DNA of 64,000 nt from Thiohalocapsa sp. ML1 (GCF_001469165.1 NZ_JABX01000033.1:1-64000); one strand, 5' to 3'; shown: positions 18,793 through 33,239, numbered from the stretch's first letter. A program made the numbers and translations. Notes: a model not told the origin generated them from the letters alone.

Positions 18793-18928
18793 TTGCTTGA
18801 CGGCGCCGACTATTTGCAGGCGCGTCCAGTTTCACGTCGACACGGCGCTTGCAGGCAAACGGGCCAAGGGCCAAGGGAGCCCTCCTCGGCCCTCGGCCCT
18901 CGGCCCTCGGCCCTCGGCCCTACCGCAG
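18793..18928 (+). repeat. Dispersed composite repeat, copy B
   Basis: Leading module GCTTGACGGCGCCGACTA, then CACGGCGCTTGCAGGCAAAC, then an inverted pair of heptamers (GGGCCAA x2 facing CGGCCCT x5). RNA from either strand would fold into a GC-rich hairpin. It lies between the NTF2-like gene and convergent bchJ and could terminate both. Confidence 0.8.
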
Positions 18929-19546
18929 CTACCAGCGCATCTCGAACAGGCAGGCAGGCGCACCTTGCGCCTGGCAGGCCACCTCGCGCACCTCGGTGCG
19001 CCGGTGCACCAGGGTCCGAAACAGGCGCTCGAAGGCGCCCGTGTAGAAGTCGCAGACCGGTTCCTGCGCCTGGCTGCCGCGACAAATTGGACAGCCCGCG
19101 ATGCTGACCTGCACGCTCCGGCCCGCGGGCTTGCTGAACGCGAACTCGCCGCTGCCCGAGAAGGTCCACGCGTGCCGCGCAACGGCCTTGAGCAACATGC
19201 GGCTCGCCGGCGCCGCCGGCAGCAGCCGCAGCACCCGCTGCGCCGGCCCCGGGATGCGATGGGCCAGCAGATAATCGCCAGTGCGCAGCCCCGCATCGAA
19301 TGACACCGCCCGCGCCTCCGTGAGGCCGAGTCGCAGCCGCAACGCGCGCTGCAACGCAATCACCTCCCGCTCGTCGACCATCTGCTCCGGCGGCGCGGCC
19401 AGGTAGTGCGCGAGCCCCGCGTCGGCGAACACATCGATCGCGCTGCCGAAGCGGGCGTTCAGCGCCTCGGCGACACGGGTAATGGCGTTCGGACCGATGC
19501 GCGCGGGGCTCGCGGCGTTGTTGTCGGGCTGGTGCGGGGTGTTCAA
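18929..19546 (-). CDS. bchJ: BchJ, V4R-domain protein of bacteriochlorophyll synthesis
   Basis: 205 residues from a TTG at 19546 (no ATG or GTG in frame upstream); a later start is possible. C-terminal half is a V4R domain: VARHAWTFSGSGEFAFSKP, then AGCPICRG and VCDFYTGAFERLFRTLVHRR, with Cys residues characteristic of the family. Originally named 8(4)-vinyl reductase; later genetics in green sulfur bacteria point to a supporting or substrate-delivery role rather than catalysis. It is the last gene of the minus-strand photosynthesis cluster, 142 bases after hemN. Confidence 0.88.
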   Translation of the reverse strand: MNTPHQPDNNAASPARIGPNAITRVAEALNARFGSAIDVFADAGLAHYLAAPPEQMVDEREVIALQRALRLRLGLTEARAVSFDAGLRTGDYLLAHRIPGPAQRVLRLLPAAPASRMLLKAVARHAWTFSGSGEFAFSKPAGRSVQVSIAGCPICRGSQAQEPVCDFYTGAFERLFRTLVHRRTEVREVACQAQGAPACLFEMRW

Positions 19547-19688
19547 CGTGTTGTGGGGCGTCGGTCGGGCTGGTGGCGGCGGTGATGGATGGGCGAGCGC
19601 GCAGCCGGGCGGGCGCGGTCGAACAACGACGCCGAACCGCCGCCCGGCATGAGGCCGGCGTCGCGCAGGCGGCGGCAGCCGCGCCGCT

Positions 19689-21062
19689 TCAGTCGGAATG
19701 AGAGAAATGCCAACGCGCTCGGTCCCAGTGGAAATACGCGTCCTGCTCGGTGCAGAGCTCGCGCAGGAAGAACCGACCCGCTTCCGTCACGCGCAACCCG
19801 TCCGGCAGCACATCCACAAGACCGTCGCCGGCATAGGCGGCGAGCCGCTTGTACTCGTCGTCGAGGCAGCCGCTGGCCATGGCCAGCGGCAGCTCGAGGT
19901 TGCAGATCAGGTGCGAGAGGGCATCGCGCCGACGCCGGTCCAGGTCGCTCAGCTTGTGACCACGATCAACGGCGAGCCGCCCCGCATCGACGCGCTGCTG
20001 CCAAAGGGCCAGATCCGGCTGGTTCTGCAAGCAGGTGCCCATGATCTCGCCCACCGCGCCAGCGCCGAGTCCGATCAGGTGCGTGCTCGGCATCGAGGTA
20101 TAGCCGATGCAGTTGCGATGCAGGCGCCCTTCTGCCTGGGCCTGCGCCAGATCGTCGGTCTCGAGCGCAAAGGTGTCGAGGCCGATCCAGCGATAGCCGG
20201 CCTCGGTGAAGCGGGACACGGCGTAGCGGAACAGGTGCTCGCGCTCGGCATTGGTCGGTAGCTCGTGCACGTCGATGGCGTACTGGTGCGCGCCGTCGAG
20301 GGTCTGCCGAGCGTAGCCGAAACAGGCGACGCGGTCGGGTGACAGCTCCAGCACCGCCTCGATAGTGCGGGTAAAGGCCGCCTCGGTCTGCAGCGGGAGG
20401 CCGTAGATCAGGTCGAAGTTGATGCTGTCGAAGCCGATCTCCCGCGCAAGCCAATACACGTCTCGGATCAGCTCTTCGGACTGGATGCGGCCGATGGCCC
20501 GCTGCACATCCGGGTCCAAGTCCTGCACGCCGAAGCTGATGGTGCGATAGCCGAGCGCGTGCAGCAGCTCGAGCTGACCAGCCGAGGCCCGGCGCGGATC
20601 GCACTCAATGGAGAGCTCCGTATCGGCAACGATGTGGAAGCGCCGCTCCAGCATCTCGGTGAGCCGGCTCAACTGGGCCTCGCTCAAATAGTTGGGCGTG
20701 CCGCCGGCGAGGTGCACCTGAAGCAGGTCGCGGTTGCCGTCGCCGTCGCCGTCAATGCGCGCTGCGATCATCGCCATCTCGCGATCAAGCGTATCCAGGT
20801 AGGCATCCATGCGGGCGCTGTCATGGGTGACGGTCGTATTGCACCCGCAATAGAGGCAACGGCCGGCACAGAAAGGGATGTGCACGTAGAGCGACAGCGT
20901 GTCCGCGGGCTGTGCCGCGACCTGGGCGAGCGCCCGCGCGTACTCCGCGGGATCGTATTCATGCGCGCCGAGGGCTGGGGGCTGTACGGCATCGAATCGC
21001 CTCCCCCTGCCCGTCAGCCGTTGCACAAGATCCGGAGACAGGTGGGCGGAAGCAGTGGACAT
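19689..21062 (-). CDS. hemN: Oxygen-independent coproporphyrinogen III oxidase HemN
   Basis: 457 residues from ATG 21062. Radical SAM enzyme converting coproporphyrinogen III to protoporphyrinogen IX under anaerobiosis, supplying both heme and bacteriochlorophyll. LYVHIPFCAGRCLYCGC contains the CxxxCxxC cluster ligands; LAGGTPNYLS and SFGVQDLDPDVQRAIGR are further signatures, with FDLIYGLPLQT in the barrel. The sequence upstream is non-coding, and an FNR-type promoter lies ~380 bases before the start. Confidence 0.96.
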   Translation of the reverse strand: MSTASAHLSPDLVQRLTGRGRRFDAVQPPALGAHEYDPAEYARALAQVAAQPADTLSLYVHIPFCAGRCLYCGCNTTVTHDSARMDAYLDTLDREMAMIAARIDGDGDGNRDLLQVHLAGGTPNYLSEAQLSRLTEMLERRFHIVADTELSIECDPRRASAGQLELLHALGYRTISFGVQDLDPDVQRAIGRIQSEELIRDVYWLAREIGFDSINFDLIYGLPLQTEAAFTRTIEAVLELSPDRVACFGYARQTLDGAHQYAIDVHELPTNAEREHLFRYAVSRFTEAGYRWIGLDTFALETDDLAQAQAEGRLHRNCIGYTSMPSTHLIGLGAGAVGEIMGTCLQNQPDLALWQQRVDAGRLAVDRGHKLSDLDRRRRDALSHLICNLELPLAMASGCLDDEYKRLAAYAGDGLVDVLPDGLRVTEAGRFFLRELCTEQDAYFHWDRARWHFSHSD

Positions 21063-21451
21063 GGATGGACGGCCTCTGTGGTTGCGGGTGGCTGATAGGC
21101 AGGCGCCGCTGGCGCTGCACCCAAAGCACACGAAGTCGGGGCCTTCCTGGCCCGGGAGCGACCCGCCGACACACTCCGTGGCGAAAGCCGCCTGGGCGGC
21201 AGCCACATGCCGCCTACGCGCAGAGGGCGGCGGAGTCTTGAGCCGGTATTGTGGACCCTGTCGTCATTCGTCGTTCGCGTTTTTCCCTCACCCGCTCGAC
21301 TTCCGGCGATGCTGAGCGGGCAGCCCGGAGGCATTCGACCGGGCGCGTGACCGTCCTTCGTTTTGTTGTTGTCGCCGTGAGTCGGCCGCACGGATTGCCG
21401 CATGCGGCGAGTGCGCCGGCTGCCACGCCGTCGTGGGGTCGTGGCGATCTA

Positions 21452-21493
21452 AACTTAGACAAGCCTGGGGGAAGCGTCGTTGATGCAAATCAA
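21452..21493 (-). promoter_or_regulatory. Class II FNR-dependent promoter for hemN
   Basis: TTGAT-GCAA-ATCAA (21480-21493) is a perfect FNR/CRP-FNR half-site pair. On the minus strand a TAAGTT -10 element lies at 21457-21452. With a start at ~21445 the box is centred at -41.5 and the -10 falls at -12 to -7, the exact geometry of class II FNR activation. It lies after puhE and before hemN, so it would let hemN be induced at low oxygen independently of the puh genes. The predicted leader is ~380 nt; I see no gene in 21063-21445. Confidence 0.8.
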
Positions 21494-21545
21494 GGGGTTT
21501 GCCCAAGGCACGCCAACGCGGCGGATCTGGCGATGACCACCACGG

Positions 21546-22475
21546 TTATGCCCTCCCGGAACCCAAGGCAATCCCGGGGCTCGCATCAGGAAAACCACTA
21601 GACGCGACCTGGGCGCGCTTCGCGCTCGACCACCTGGCCGTTCGTCCCGGGTTGTCGGACTCGGTCGGCGGCATCGGCTCCTCCCTCGCACTTGCCGTCG
21701 CCGCGGATGCGTCCGCCTCGCTCGGCCCGAGCGCCCAGCGCCAGAGCGCACCATCGGCCACCGGCAACACCAAGAGCCAGTGCTCAAGGATCGCCAGCGC
21801 CAGCAGCGTCGCAACGAGCAGCAGGGCGCTTGCGCCGAAGCCCCCCGCCGGCAACGCGAGCGCCCGGTCCACGAGCAGGCACATGATCACCGTCGCGACG
21901 CTGACCGATACCGGGAACAGCAGGTTCATCGGGCGCTTCGGCAGATAGCTCGTCAGGAACCGGATGCGCTCCGGCAGCCATTCCTCGTTCAGGTTCGGCA
22001 CGCCCAGGAACAGGTTCAGCTTGGCGCTCCAGCGCATCAGCCACAGGACCACGAAGGTCCAGGTGCCGACCGGATTCACGCTGCCCCAGGTGATCCAGAT
22101 CATGAGCGCGCAGGCGGCGACGATGGCCAGCTCGTGGTAGATGCTGGTCGAAAGCGCGAGGCCGAAGCGCCGCCAAAGCGTGCAGCCGTCCGGGCAGGGC
22201 GCTTTGCGCGGGCCGGTGATGAAGCCCATGAAGTAGCTCATCTCCATCCAGCCCCAGATGACCACACCCGCTGTAAACGATACATAGACGGCCAGCACCG
22301 TCGCCACATCGCGCATGACGAGCAGCACGCCGAAGGCCGCAACCATGGCCAGCGTCGCACCCGCCAAGCTCCACGGATAGGTGCGCTCCGGGCGCTGATC
22401 GAGATACAGGATCACGCCGGTGCTGAACCACCAGAGGAACAGCGCGTAGCCGACCGCGATCCCGTACATCAACAT
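21546..22475 (-). CDS. puhE: PuhE, photosynthetic complex assembly protein (DUF3623)
   Basis: 309 residues from ATG 22475. Seven or more membrane helices; YGIAVGYALFLWWFSTGVIL at the N-terminus, then VIWGWMEMSYFMGFITGPRK and LFLGVPNLNEEWLPERIRF are family hallmarks. Required for normal reaction-centre/LH1 levels in Rhodobacter, where it follows puhABC as here. The ~60-residue C-terminal tail after the last helix is acidic/Ser-rich and probably not conserved. Confidence 0.92.
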   Translation of the reverse strand: MLMYGIAVGYALFLWWFSTGVILYLDQRPERTYPWSLAGATLAMVAAFGVLLVMRDVATVLAVYVSFTAGVVIWGWMEMSYFMGFITGPRKAPCPDGCTLWRRFGLALSTSIYHELAIVAACALMIWITWGSVNPVGTWTFVVLWLMRWSAKLNLFLGVPNLNEEWLPERIRFLTSYLPKRPMNLLFPVSVSVATVIMCLLVDRALALPAGGFGASALLLVATLLALAILEHWLLVLPVADGALWRWALGPSEADASAATASAREEPMPPTESDNPGRTARWSSAKRAQVASSGFPDASPGIALGSGRA

Positions 22476-22486
22476 CGCGGTGGCGT

Positions 22487-22678
22487 TTACCGACCCGGCG
22501 CGAGGCGCAGACCCGCCCGCGCCGCGGTAGGCTTGGCGGCGGGCAGCGCTCCAGCGGCAGGCAGCGGCGCACGCCAGCTCGTGGCCAAGCTGCAAAGCGT
22601 GCGGCAGCCCGCCGACGGCGAAGCCCCATACGGACGGTGCCGCAGCGGGCTATGCGCCGGCAAGGTCGCTTTGGTCAT
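22487..22678 (-). CDS. Small hypothetical ORF between puhC and puhE
   Basis: 63 codons starting at ATG 22678 with GGAGGA 8 bases upstream, ending 11 bases before puhE. The translation (MTKATLPAHSPLRHRPYGAS and on) is Ala/Pro/Arg-rich with two Cys and one weak hydrophobic patch. I do not recognise it. The good ribosome-binding site and tight packing favour a real small gene; the low-complexity composition argues against. It may serve only to couple translation into puhE. Confidence 0.4.
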   Translation of the reverse strand: MTKATLPAHSPLRHRPYGASPSAGCRTLCSLATSWRAPLPAAGALPAAKPTAARAGLRLAPGR

Positions 22679-22778
22679 CCGGTTCGTCCTCCAAAATCCG
22701 ATGCTTGTAGTTATGGACCGCGCAGCAGTGACGAGCACCGCCACCCGCAAGCGCCAACGCCGCGTGGTCAGCACCACC

Positions 22779-23237
22779 TCACTGCGGGTCTGGCTCCGCG
22801 CGGAGCAGGCGGGCGAATGCCTCGGTATTGGTGGGGCCGAAGGCGCGCAGGTCGATGCGCCGGCCGGTCAGCGGATCTTCGAACAACAGCACCCCGCCTT
22901 CGCGCAGCGACAGGAGGTAGGGCGCGTCGATCGGCGCGTCGTAGGCCTTGCGCTCACGCACCATGCCGCGCATGACACCGAGCACGAAGCCGTCGATACC
23001 GGAGCGCAGCTCGGCGACGGTACCGTTCTCGCCGGCGATCCGCACCACCGCGCCACCGGCGCCGTCGTCGATGAAGACGAGCTCGCGAAGCTCTACCACC
23101 GGCGGCAGCGGCGTCTCCGTGCCGCCGACGCCGGTCACCCGAACCAGCGCCGCAGCCAGGATAACGAAGCCGATGAGCAGCGCGGCACCGATCAGGACAG
23201 CCCGCGGGAACGGTCGCCCCTCGAAGGGATCACTCAC
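22779..23237 (-). CDS. puhC: PuhC, photosynthetic complex assembly protein
   Basis: 152 residues from GTG 23237 (AGGGGG six bases upstream; another GTG at 23243 is possible). One N-terminal membrane helix (AVLIGAALLIGFVILAAALV) and a periplasmic domain with LVFIDDGAGGAVVRI, FVLGVMRGMVRERK and ITLTREDP-like FEDPLTGRRIDLRAFGPTN. PuhC helps LH1 and reaction-centre organisation. Follows puhB by 64 bases. Confidence 0.9.
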   Translation of the reverse strand: MSDPFEGRPFPRAVLIGAALLIGFVILAAALVRVTGVGGTETPLPPVVELRELVFIDDGAGGAVVRIAGENGTVAELRSGIDGFVLGVMRGMVRERKAYDAPIDAPYLLSLREGGVLLFEDPLTGRRIDLRAFGPTNTEAFARLLRAEPDPQ

Positions 23238-23301
23238 GGACACCCCCTTGCGCTCTGCGCGATCAGGTCCCCCGGCCCACCGGACAGCGCTCGCAGGCTC
23301 G

Positions 23302-23991
23302 TCATCGGCCGGCTGCTTGCGCGGCGTTGAGCGGCGGCGCATGACCACCGCCGTCCTCCGCGGCCGTCCCGCTCGCGGGGTCCCCTTCCCCGGCCTTTTC
23401 CATCTGCTCCTCCGCCGTCGCCGCGCGCAGCGCCTCGGCGAGGATGTCTGCGGCCTTGTCAACATCCGGCACGCAACGCAACATCGGTTGCGCGTCGAAG
23501 AAGCGCCACGGTCGCACATTCGGCCACATGATCAGGAAATTCACGCTGTGGCCGTCACCCAGCACCATGGGGATGTCTCCGACGCCGTTCGCGTAGCGTC
23601 GCAGGCCCGCACTCACGACCGCCTTAAACGGGATGTTGACCGCCATCGGCACGGCGACGCCGAAGCGGATCACGACCCGCCGATCGGTGATGCTGTAGAT
23701 GGTCGAGCGCGCAAACGCCCACGCCATCAGTGCGAGGATGCCGACTGCCATCAGGCACAGCAAGAGCAACCACAACCCCGACAGCAAAGCCACCTTCACC
23801 GACTCGCCCGCTGCCAGCACATAGCCGATGCGGAAGACGATCAGAAGCCCGAAGTAGACGGCGACCGTGCGGACATGAAATGCCCGCACGGCAAGCGCGC
23901 CCCACTGGGGCGCGCCCTGCCAAAGGAGCTTCTCACCGTCCGGGAGATGCCCCGGCAAGCCGGGAACCGGCTCATACTCGAACTCACTCAC
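23302..23991 (-). CDS. puhB: PuhB, reaction-centre assembly protein
   Basis: 229 residues. EPVPGLPGHLPDGEKLLWQG at the N-terminus is diagnostic; two or three helices (~40-110) and a PH-like domain with YSITDRRVVIRFGVAVPM follow, then FLIMWPNVRPWRF. Acts as a dimeric factor for RC-H/RC assembly. The C-terminal ~35 residues are Gly/Ala/Glu-rich and variable. Its ATG overlaps the puhA stop. Confidence 0.95.
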   Translation of the reverse strand: MSEFEYEPVPGLPGHLPDGEKLLWQGAPQWGALAVRAFHVRTVAVYFGLLIVFRIGYVLAAGESVKVALLSGLWLLLLCLMAVGILALMAWAFARSTIYSITDRRVVIRFGVAVPMAVNIPFKAVVSAGLRRYANGVGDIPMVLGDGHSVNFLIMWPNVRPWRFFDAQPMLRCVPDVDKAADILAEALRAATAEEQMEKAGEGDPASGTAAEDGGGHAPPLNAAQAAGR

Positions 23992-24758
23992 AGATACGGC
24001 TCCACCCGATCCGGCGTGGCATACAGCTTGCCGCCGCCCAGATACGCGGAGACCTTATCCTCTTCGGCCAGCGTAATCTGGTCGTAGCTCTTCAGCGTCG
24101 GCGCATCCTTGAACTGCGCACCGGTGATGCTCGCGACCTCGATGACGCCCTTCTTGCCGCGCACGTTGCACAGCGGCATCGGGGCCAGCACGCGCTTGCC
24201 GCCGGCGTCGATCTCGACGTAGCGGACCTGCGGCTCGGCCGTATCCACCCAGAGCTCCTTGCAGACACCGCCCTGCTGGCCGTCGCAGCCGATGACCGGC
24301 CAGCCGCGCGGATCTGGGTCACTCTTGGCGACGCTGAAATGCTTGGCAACCCGCAACGGGCGGATACGCGGCTCGCCGGCCTCGGTCAGGTCGGGCGAGT
24401 CCGCACGCACGGCGTAGGAGCCGGGGCCGACGGCGGCCAGCATCGGGTTGCCGGTGGGCGTCAACGCAGCACCAGGGAAGGGGGCGATGGGCTTGGCGTT
24501 CAGCTTGTACTGCGCAGGCTCCGGACCCGGCTTGATCACAACGGCGCCGGTGTGTTGCAGCTTGAAGGTTTTCGGCTTCGGCAGCGGCGGGAAGCCCTCC
24601 ATCAGCGTCGTGCGACCCATCCGCTGCGACTCCACCGGATAGCCTTCCCGCTTGTCTTCCTGGCGGATGTAGAAGATCAGCGCGAAGAAGAAGAACCAAA
24701 ACACATACAGCACGAGCTGCGCGACATCGATGTAGTTGGTGATGGCACCGACAGGCAT
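23988..24758 (-). CDS. puhA: Photosynthetic reaction centre H subunit
   Basis: 256 residues. Single N-terminal membrane helix (VAQLVLYVFWFFFFALIFYI) followed by RQEDKREGYPVES, then a cytoplasmic beta-barrel domain with VGPGSYAVRADSPDLTEAG and IRPLRVAKHFSVAKSDPDPRG. Caps the L/M core and shapes proton delivery to QB. pufLMC are not in this window. ATGA overlap with puhB. Confidence 0.98.
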   Translation of the reverse strand: MPVGAITNYIDVAQLVLYVFWFFFFALIFYIRQEDKREGYPVESQRMGRTTLMEGFPPLPKPKTFKLQHTGAVVIKPGPEPAQYKLNAKPIAPFPGAALTPTGNPMLAAVGPGSYAVRADSPDLTEAGEPRIRPLRVAKHFSVAKSDPDPRGWPVIGCDGQQGGVCKELWVDTAEPQVRYVEIDAGGKRVLAPMPLCNVRGKKGVIEVASITGAQFKDAPTLKSYDQITLAEEDKVSAYLGGGKLYATPDRVEPYL

Positions 24759-24782
24759 GGGATACCTCCATTGGCCGGATGA

Positions 24783-26237
24783 CTAGGGCAGCTCGGTAAT
24801 GCCGAACCGCGATGATGACCGCGCACCATTGCCGCCGCCGTGGGTGACCAGCGGCCCGATTGCGATCAGGGTAGCGAACAGTAAGACGATCTCCAGGTGA
24901 TAGACGACGGCGTAGCCCACGGCCGGACCCATCAGCACGGGTCCGAAAACCCCTTCGGCGGCGAACATCCCGATCAGGTCGCGCAACGCCCCGCCGAAGG
25001 CGACCGCGACACCGTACGCAGTGGCCTGCACCGCGCCCCAAGCGCCGAGCGCAAGACCGCTGTGCCCGCCTTCGGCCAGTTCCATGGCCGCGGTGAGCGT
25101 ACCGACGGCGAAGAGTCCGCCGCCGAAACCGATGAGCAGGGTGCCGACCCGGAACAGCCAAGATGAGCCCAGCGGATCGGAAAAGATGACGGCCGTGAAC
25201 GCGACGATGCCGATCAACACGCCGTTGGCGGCGAGCCGGTGGGTCTCGGCACCGCGCGTCAGCGAGCGCGCCGCCAGGCCGAAGGCCACGAGCGTCCCGA
25301 AGGCCCAGATGGCCGTGAGCCGCGTCGTCTCCGCCACGGTGAGCCCGAGCACCTGCGCGCCGTAGGGCTCGAGCAGGATCTCCTGCATCGTAAAACCCGC
25401 GGTGCCCAGGCCGAGCGCGATCAAGAGCCGCTTGGATCGACCGGCCGCCAGGAAGGCGCGCCAGGTGGCGAGGAAGCGCGGCCGCGGCTTGCCCGACTCG
25501 CGCTCGCGCCGCATCTCCGCCGCGCGCTCCCGATCCCAGCGCTCCTGCTTCCAGAGTGCCACCACGTTGAGCACGATGGTGAGCACCGCGGCGCCCTGGA
25601 TGACCTGGATCAGGCGCATCTCGCTAAAGTCCGTCAGCAGCAGGCCGAACAGCAGCGCACTGGCGAGCATGCTGAGCTGAAGCGCGACGAACAGCAGCGC
25701 CACCACGCGCGGGCGGCTCATCTTCGGCGCGATATCGGTGGCGAGCGCGAGCCCCGCGGTCTGTGTGGTGTGCAGTCCCGCGCCGGCGAGCAGGAAGGCC
25801 ATGGCAGCGCCGAGCTGGCCGACGATGGGCGGCGCATTGCCACCCTCCGAGAGCAGCAGCAGCGCAAAGGGCATGCAGGCGAGGCCGCCGAACTGCATCA
25901 GGCTGCCGAACCAAAGGTACGGAATCCGGCGCAGCCCAAAGGCGGAGCGATGGTGATCGGACCGGAAGCCGATGAGCGCGCGCATCGGCGCAAACAGCAC
26001 CGGCAGCGCCACCATCAGCGACACCAGCCACACCGGCACGCCCATCTCGACGACCATGACCCGGTTCAGTGTGCCGTAGAGCAGCACCATGGTCATGCCG
26101 ACGGAGCCCTGGAACAGCGCGAGTCGCAGCAGCCGCGGCAGCGGCAGCTCGGCGGTGGCGGCATCCGAGAAGGGCAGGATCCGCGGCACCAGATCCCGCA
26201 TCAGCCAGCGCCTGAGCTCGGCCGGATAGGCGGTCAT
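24783..26237 (-). CDS. lhaA: LhaA, LH1 assembly factor (BCD family of MFS transporters)
   Basis: 484 residues, 12 membrane helices. LPLPRLLRLALFQGSVGMTM, LIGFRSDHHRSAFG and LEPYGAQVLGLTV are signatures shared with PucC. Position between bchM and puhA is the classical lhaA locus. Thought to deliver bacteriochlorophyll to LH1 apoproteins. Homologous to the pucC-like gene at 47450. Its ATG overlaps the bchM stop. Confidence 0.95.
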   Translation of the reverse strand: MTAYPAELRRWLMRDLVPRILPFSDAATAELPLPRLLRLALFQGSVGMTMVLLYGTLNRVMVVEMGVPVWLVSLMVALPVLFAPMRALIGFRSDHHRSAFGLRRIPYLWFGSLMQFGGLACMPFALLLLSEGGNAPPIVGQLGAAMAFLLAGAGLHTTQTAGLALATDIAPKMSRPRVVALLFVALQLSMLASALLFGLLLTDFSEMRLIQVIQGAAVLTIVLNVVALWKQERWDRERAAEMRRERESGKPRPRFLATWRAFLAAGRSKRLLIALGLGTAGFTMQEILLEPYGAQVLGLTVAETTRLTAIWAFGTLVAFGLAARSLTRGAETHRLAANGVLIGIVAFTAVIFSDPLGSSWLFRVGTLLIGFGGGLFAVGTLTAAMELAEGGHSGLALGAWGAVQATAYGVAVAFGGALRDLIGMFAAEGVFGPVLMGPAVGYAVVYHLEIVLLFATLIAIGPLVTHGGGNGARSSSRFGITELP

Positions 26238-26983
26238 GGGCCGATCAGCTCCATCGCCTGCGAGGTGTAGAAGCCGCGCTGGATCAGCCGCGTGCGACCG
26301 ACCTGCCAGCCCTGCGGACCGAGCTTGGCCTCGATGCCGCGGCGCAACGTGCGCTCCGCGACGGGCACGATGGCCGGCGAGCGGTCACCGCGCGGGAACC
26401 ACTGCCCGACCGCGTGCATCAGCGCCAACAGCGGCGTGCGCGGTGCAAAGGTGAAGAGGCAGCGCTCCGTGGCGCGGGACGCGAGCCCGGCGATGGCCCC
26501 CAGGGCATCCGCGCGCTCGTAATGGATGACGCTGTCCATGGACACAACATAGTCGAAGTGCGCGGCGGCGGTAGGTCCGCCCGACGCGAGCATGTCGCCG
26601 ACGAGGAAGTCCACCTGCCCGGCAAACTCCGCCGGCAACCGCTCGCGGGCGTTCTCGACCAGCGTCGGCGATAGATCCACGGCCGTGACCTCCGCCCCGC
26701 GCCGCGCCGCCTCCAGCGACAGCATGCCGGTGCCGCAGCCCGCGTCCAGGAGCCGCTTGCCGGTCAGGTCGGCGGGCAGCCAGCCGAGCAGCGTCGCGCG
26801 CATCTCGTCGCGCCCGGCGCGCACAGTGGCGCGGATGCCGCTGACGGGGGCATCGGATGTGAGGCGCTTCCAGGTCTCGGCCGCGGTGCGGTCGAAATAG
26901 GCCTCCACTTCGCTACGGCGCGCTGTGTAAGACGTGCTTTGTTGCATCGGTGTCTTGTCTGGCGCGGATGGCTGGTCGCTCAA
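26234..26983 (-). CDS. bchM: Mg-protoporphyrin IX O-methyltransferase
   Basis: 249 residues. SAM-binding motif LLDAGCGTGMLSLEAARRGA, then TAVDLSP; FDYVVSMDSVIHYERAD and RCLFTFAPRTPLLALMHAVG are BchM-specific. N-terminal EVEAYFDRTAAETWKRLT is also typical. Methylates the C13 propionate before isocyclic-ring closure. ATGA overlap with lhaA; 9 bases after bchL. Confidence 0.97.
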   Translation of the reverse strand: MSDQPSAPDKTPMQQSTSYTARRSEVEAYFDRTAAETWKRLTSDAPVSGIRATVRAGRDEMRATLLGWLPADLTGKRLLDAGCGTGMLSLEAARRGAEVTAVDLSPTLVENARERLPAEFAGQVDFLVGDMLASGGPTAAAHFDYVVSMDSVIHYERADALGAIAGLASRATERCLFTFAPRTPLLALMHAVGQWFPRGDRSPAIVPVAERTLRRGIEAKLGPQGWQVGRTRLIQRGFYTSQAMELIGP

Positions 26984-26992
26984 GCGCTGCCC

Positions 26993-31669
<4,677 letters not shown>

Positions 31670-31695
<26 letters not shown>

Positions 31696-33229
31696 CGTAC
31701 AGGGTCTCAATCGTTATGGTCGCCACGCCGCTTTCCCGGGCGTAGCGCTCTGTGTTTCGGCGGGCCTTGCCGCGGACGAAGAAGGGAATCTTCCGGAGCT
31801 CGCGCTCCGCATCCATGTCCCAGATCAGTTCTTCGTCGCTCACGTCCGCCGGCGCATCATCGGCGGGCGCAGTAGCCCTAGTTTCGGCACCGCCCCGCGT
31901 TGCCGCGGGCCCCAGATGCGACGGTGCCGCCTCGTCGTGAAACTCGATGTCCTCGCGGAACATCGTGATCAGGTGCTCCTCCAGACCCATCATCAGCGGG
32001 TGGACCCAGGTGTCGAAGAGCACGTTGGCGCCCTCGAAGCCCATTTGCGGGGCATAGCGCGCCGGAAAGTCCTGCACGTGCACGGGCGCCGAGATCACCG
32101 CGCACGGGATCCCCGCGCGTTTGGCGATGTGGCGCTCCATCTGCGTGCCGAGGACCAGCTCCGGGGCCAGCTCCAGCACCCGCGCCTCGACCTCCAGATA
32201 GTCGTCGGTGATCAGCGGCTCGAGGCCGTATTGCTCCGCCGCTGCCCTAAGCTCGCGGGTGAATTCGCGCGAATAGGTGCCGAGCCCCACCACGTCGAAG
32301 GCGAGCTCTTCGGTGGCGACGCGGGCCGCGGCGATGGCGTGGGTCGCGTCGCCGAAGATGAACACGCGCTTGCCCGTGAGATAGGTCGAATCCACCGAGC
32401 GCGAGTACCAGGGCAGCCGCGTCTGCGCGGCGGCCAAGGCCGGGGCCGGGTCGACGCCGGCCAGCGCCGCCGCCTCGCGCAGGAAGTCCACGGTGGCGCC
32501 GACGCCGATGGGCACGATGCGCGTCCACGGTTGCTTGAACATGCGCTCCAGCCAAGCGCAGGTCTCGTGCGCGATCTCCGGATACAGGCAGACATTGAAG
32601 TCCGCCTCCGGCAGCCGCAGCAGGTCCGCCGGCGAAGCACCAGCCGGCGCGACGACGTTGACCTCAATGCCCAGAGAGCCGAGCAGCTTCGTCACCTCGG
32701 TGATGTCGTCGCGGCAGCGAAAGCCGAGCGCCGTGGGGCCAAGCAGGTTCGCCTTCGGCGCGCCCTGCCCGCGCTCCGGCAGCGGACGCCCGCGCAGCAG
32801 CGCGCGCACCAGCGAGAAGAAGGTCTCGGCCGCGCCCCAGTTCTCCTTGCGCGTGTAGGCCGGCAGCTCCAGCGGCACCACCGGGATGCCCAAGTCCATG
32901 CCCTCGGCCAGCGCGCCCGGCTGGTCCTGGATCAGCTCCGCGGTGCAGGCCTCGCCCACCAGCAGGGCCTGCGGCCGAAACCGCTCCACCGTCTCCCGCA
33001 GGGTCCGCTGCACCAGTCCGGCCGTGTCGCCGCCGAGGTCCCGGGCCTGGAAGCTGGTATAGGTCACGGGTGGGCGCTTGGCATTGCGCGCGATCATCGT
33101 GAACAACAGGTCCGCGTAGGTGTCGCCCTGCGGTGCGTGCAGCACGCAGTGCACATCGCGCATGGAGGCCGCAATGCGCATCGCGCCCATGTGCGGCGGT
33201 CCTTCGTAGGTCCAGACAGTAAGCTGCAT
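31670..33229 (-). CDS. bchB: Dark-operative protochlorophyllide reductase subunit B
   Basis: 519 residues from ATG 33229 ([20 protein letters not shown], canonical). [16 protein letters not shown] includes the Asp position that in Rhodobacter ligates the NB cluster; [16 protein letters not shown] and [18 protein letters not shown] are conserved. C-terminal PCP-red-like domain: [20 protein letters not shown]. The linker before it (about residues 430-465) is Ala/Thr-rich. Forms the catalytic NB heterotetramer with BchN, 10 bases upstream. Confidence 0.98.
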
Positions 33230-33239
33230 GGCCGGGACC

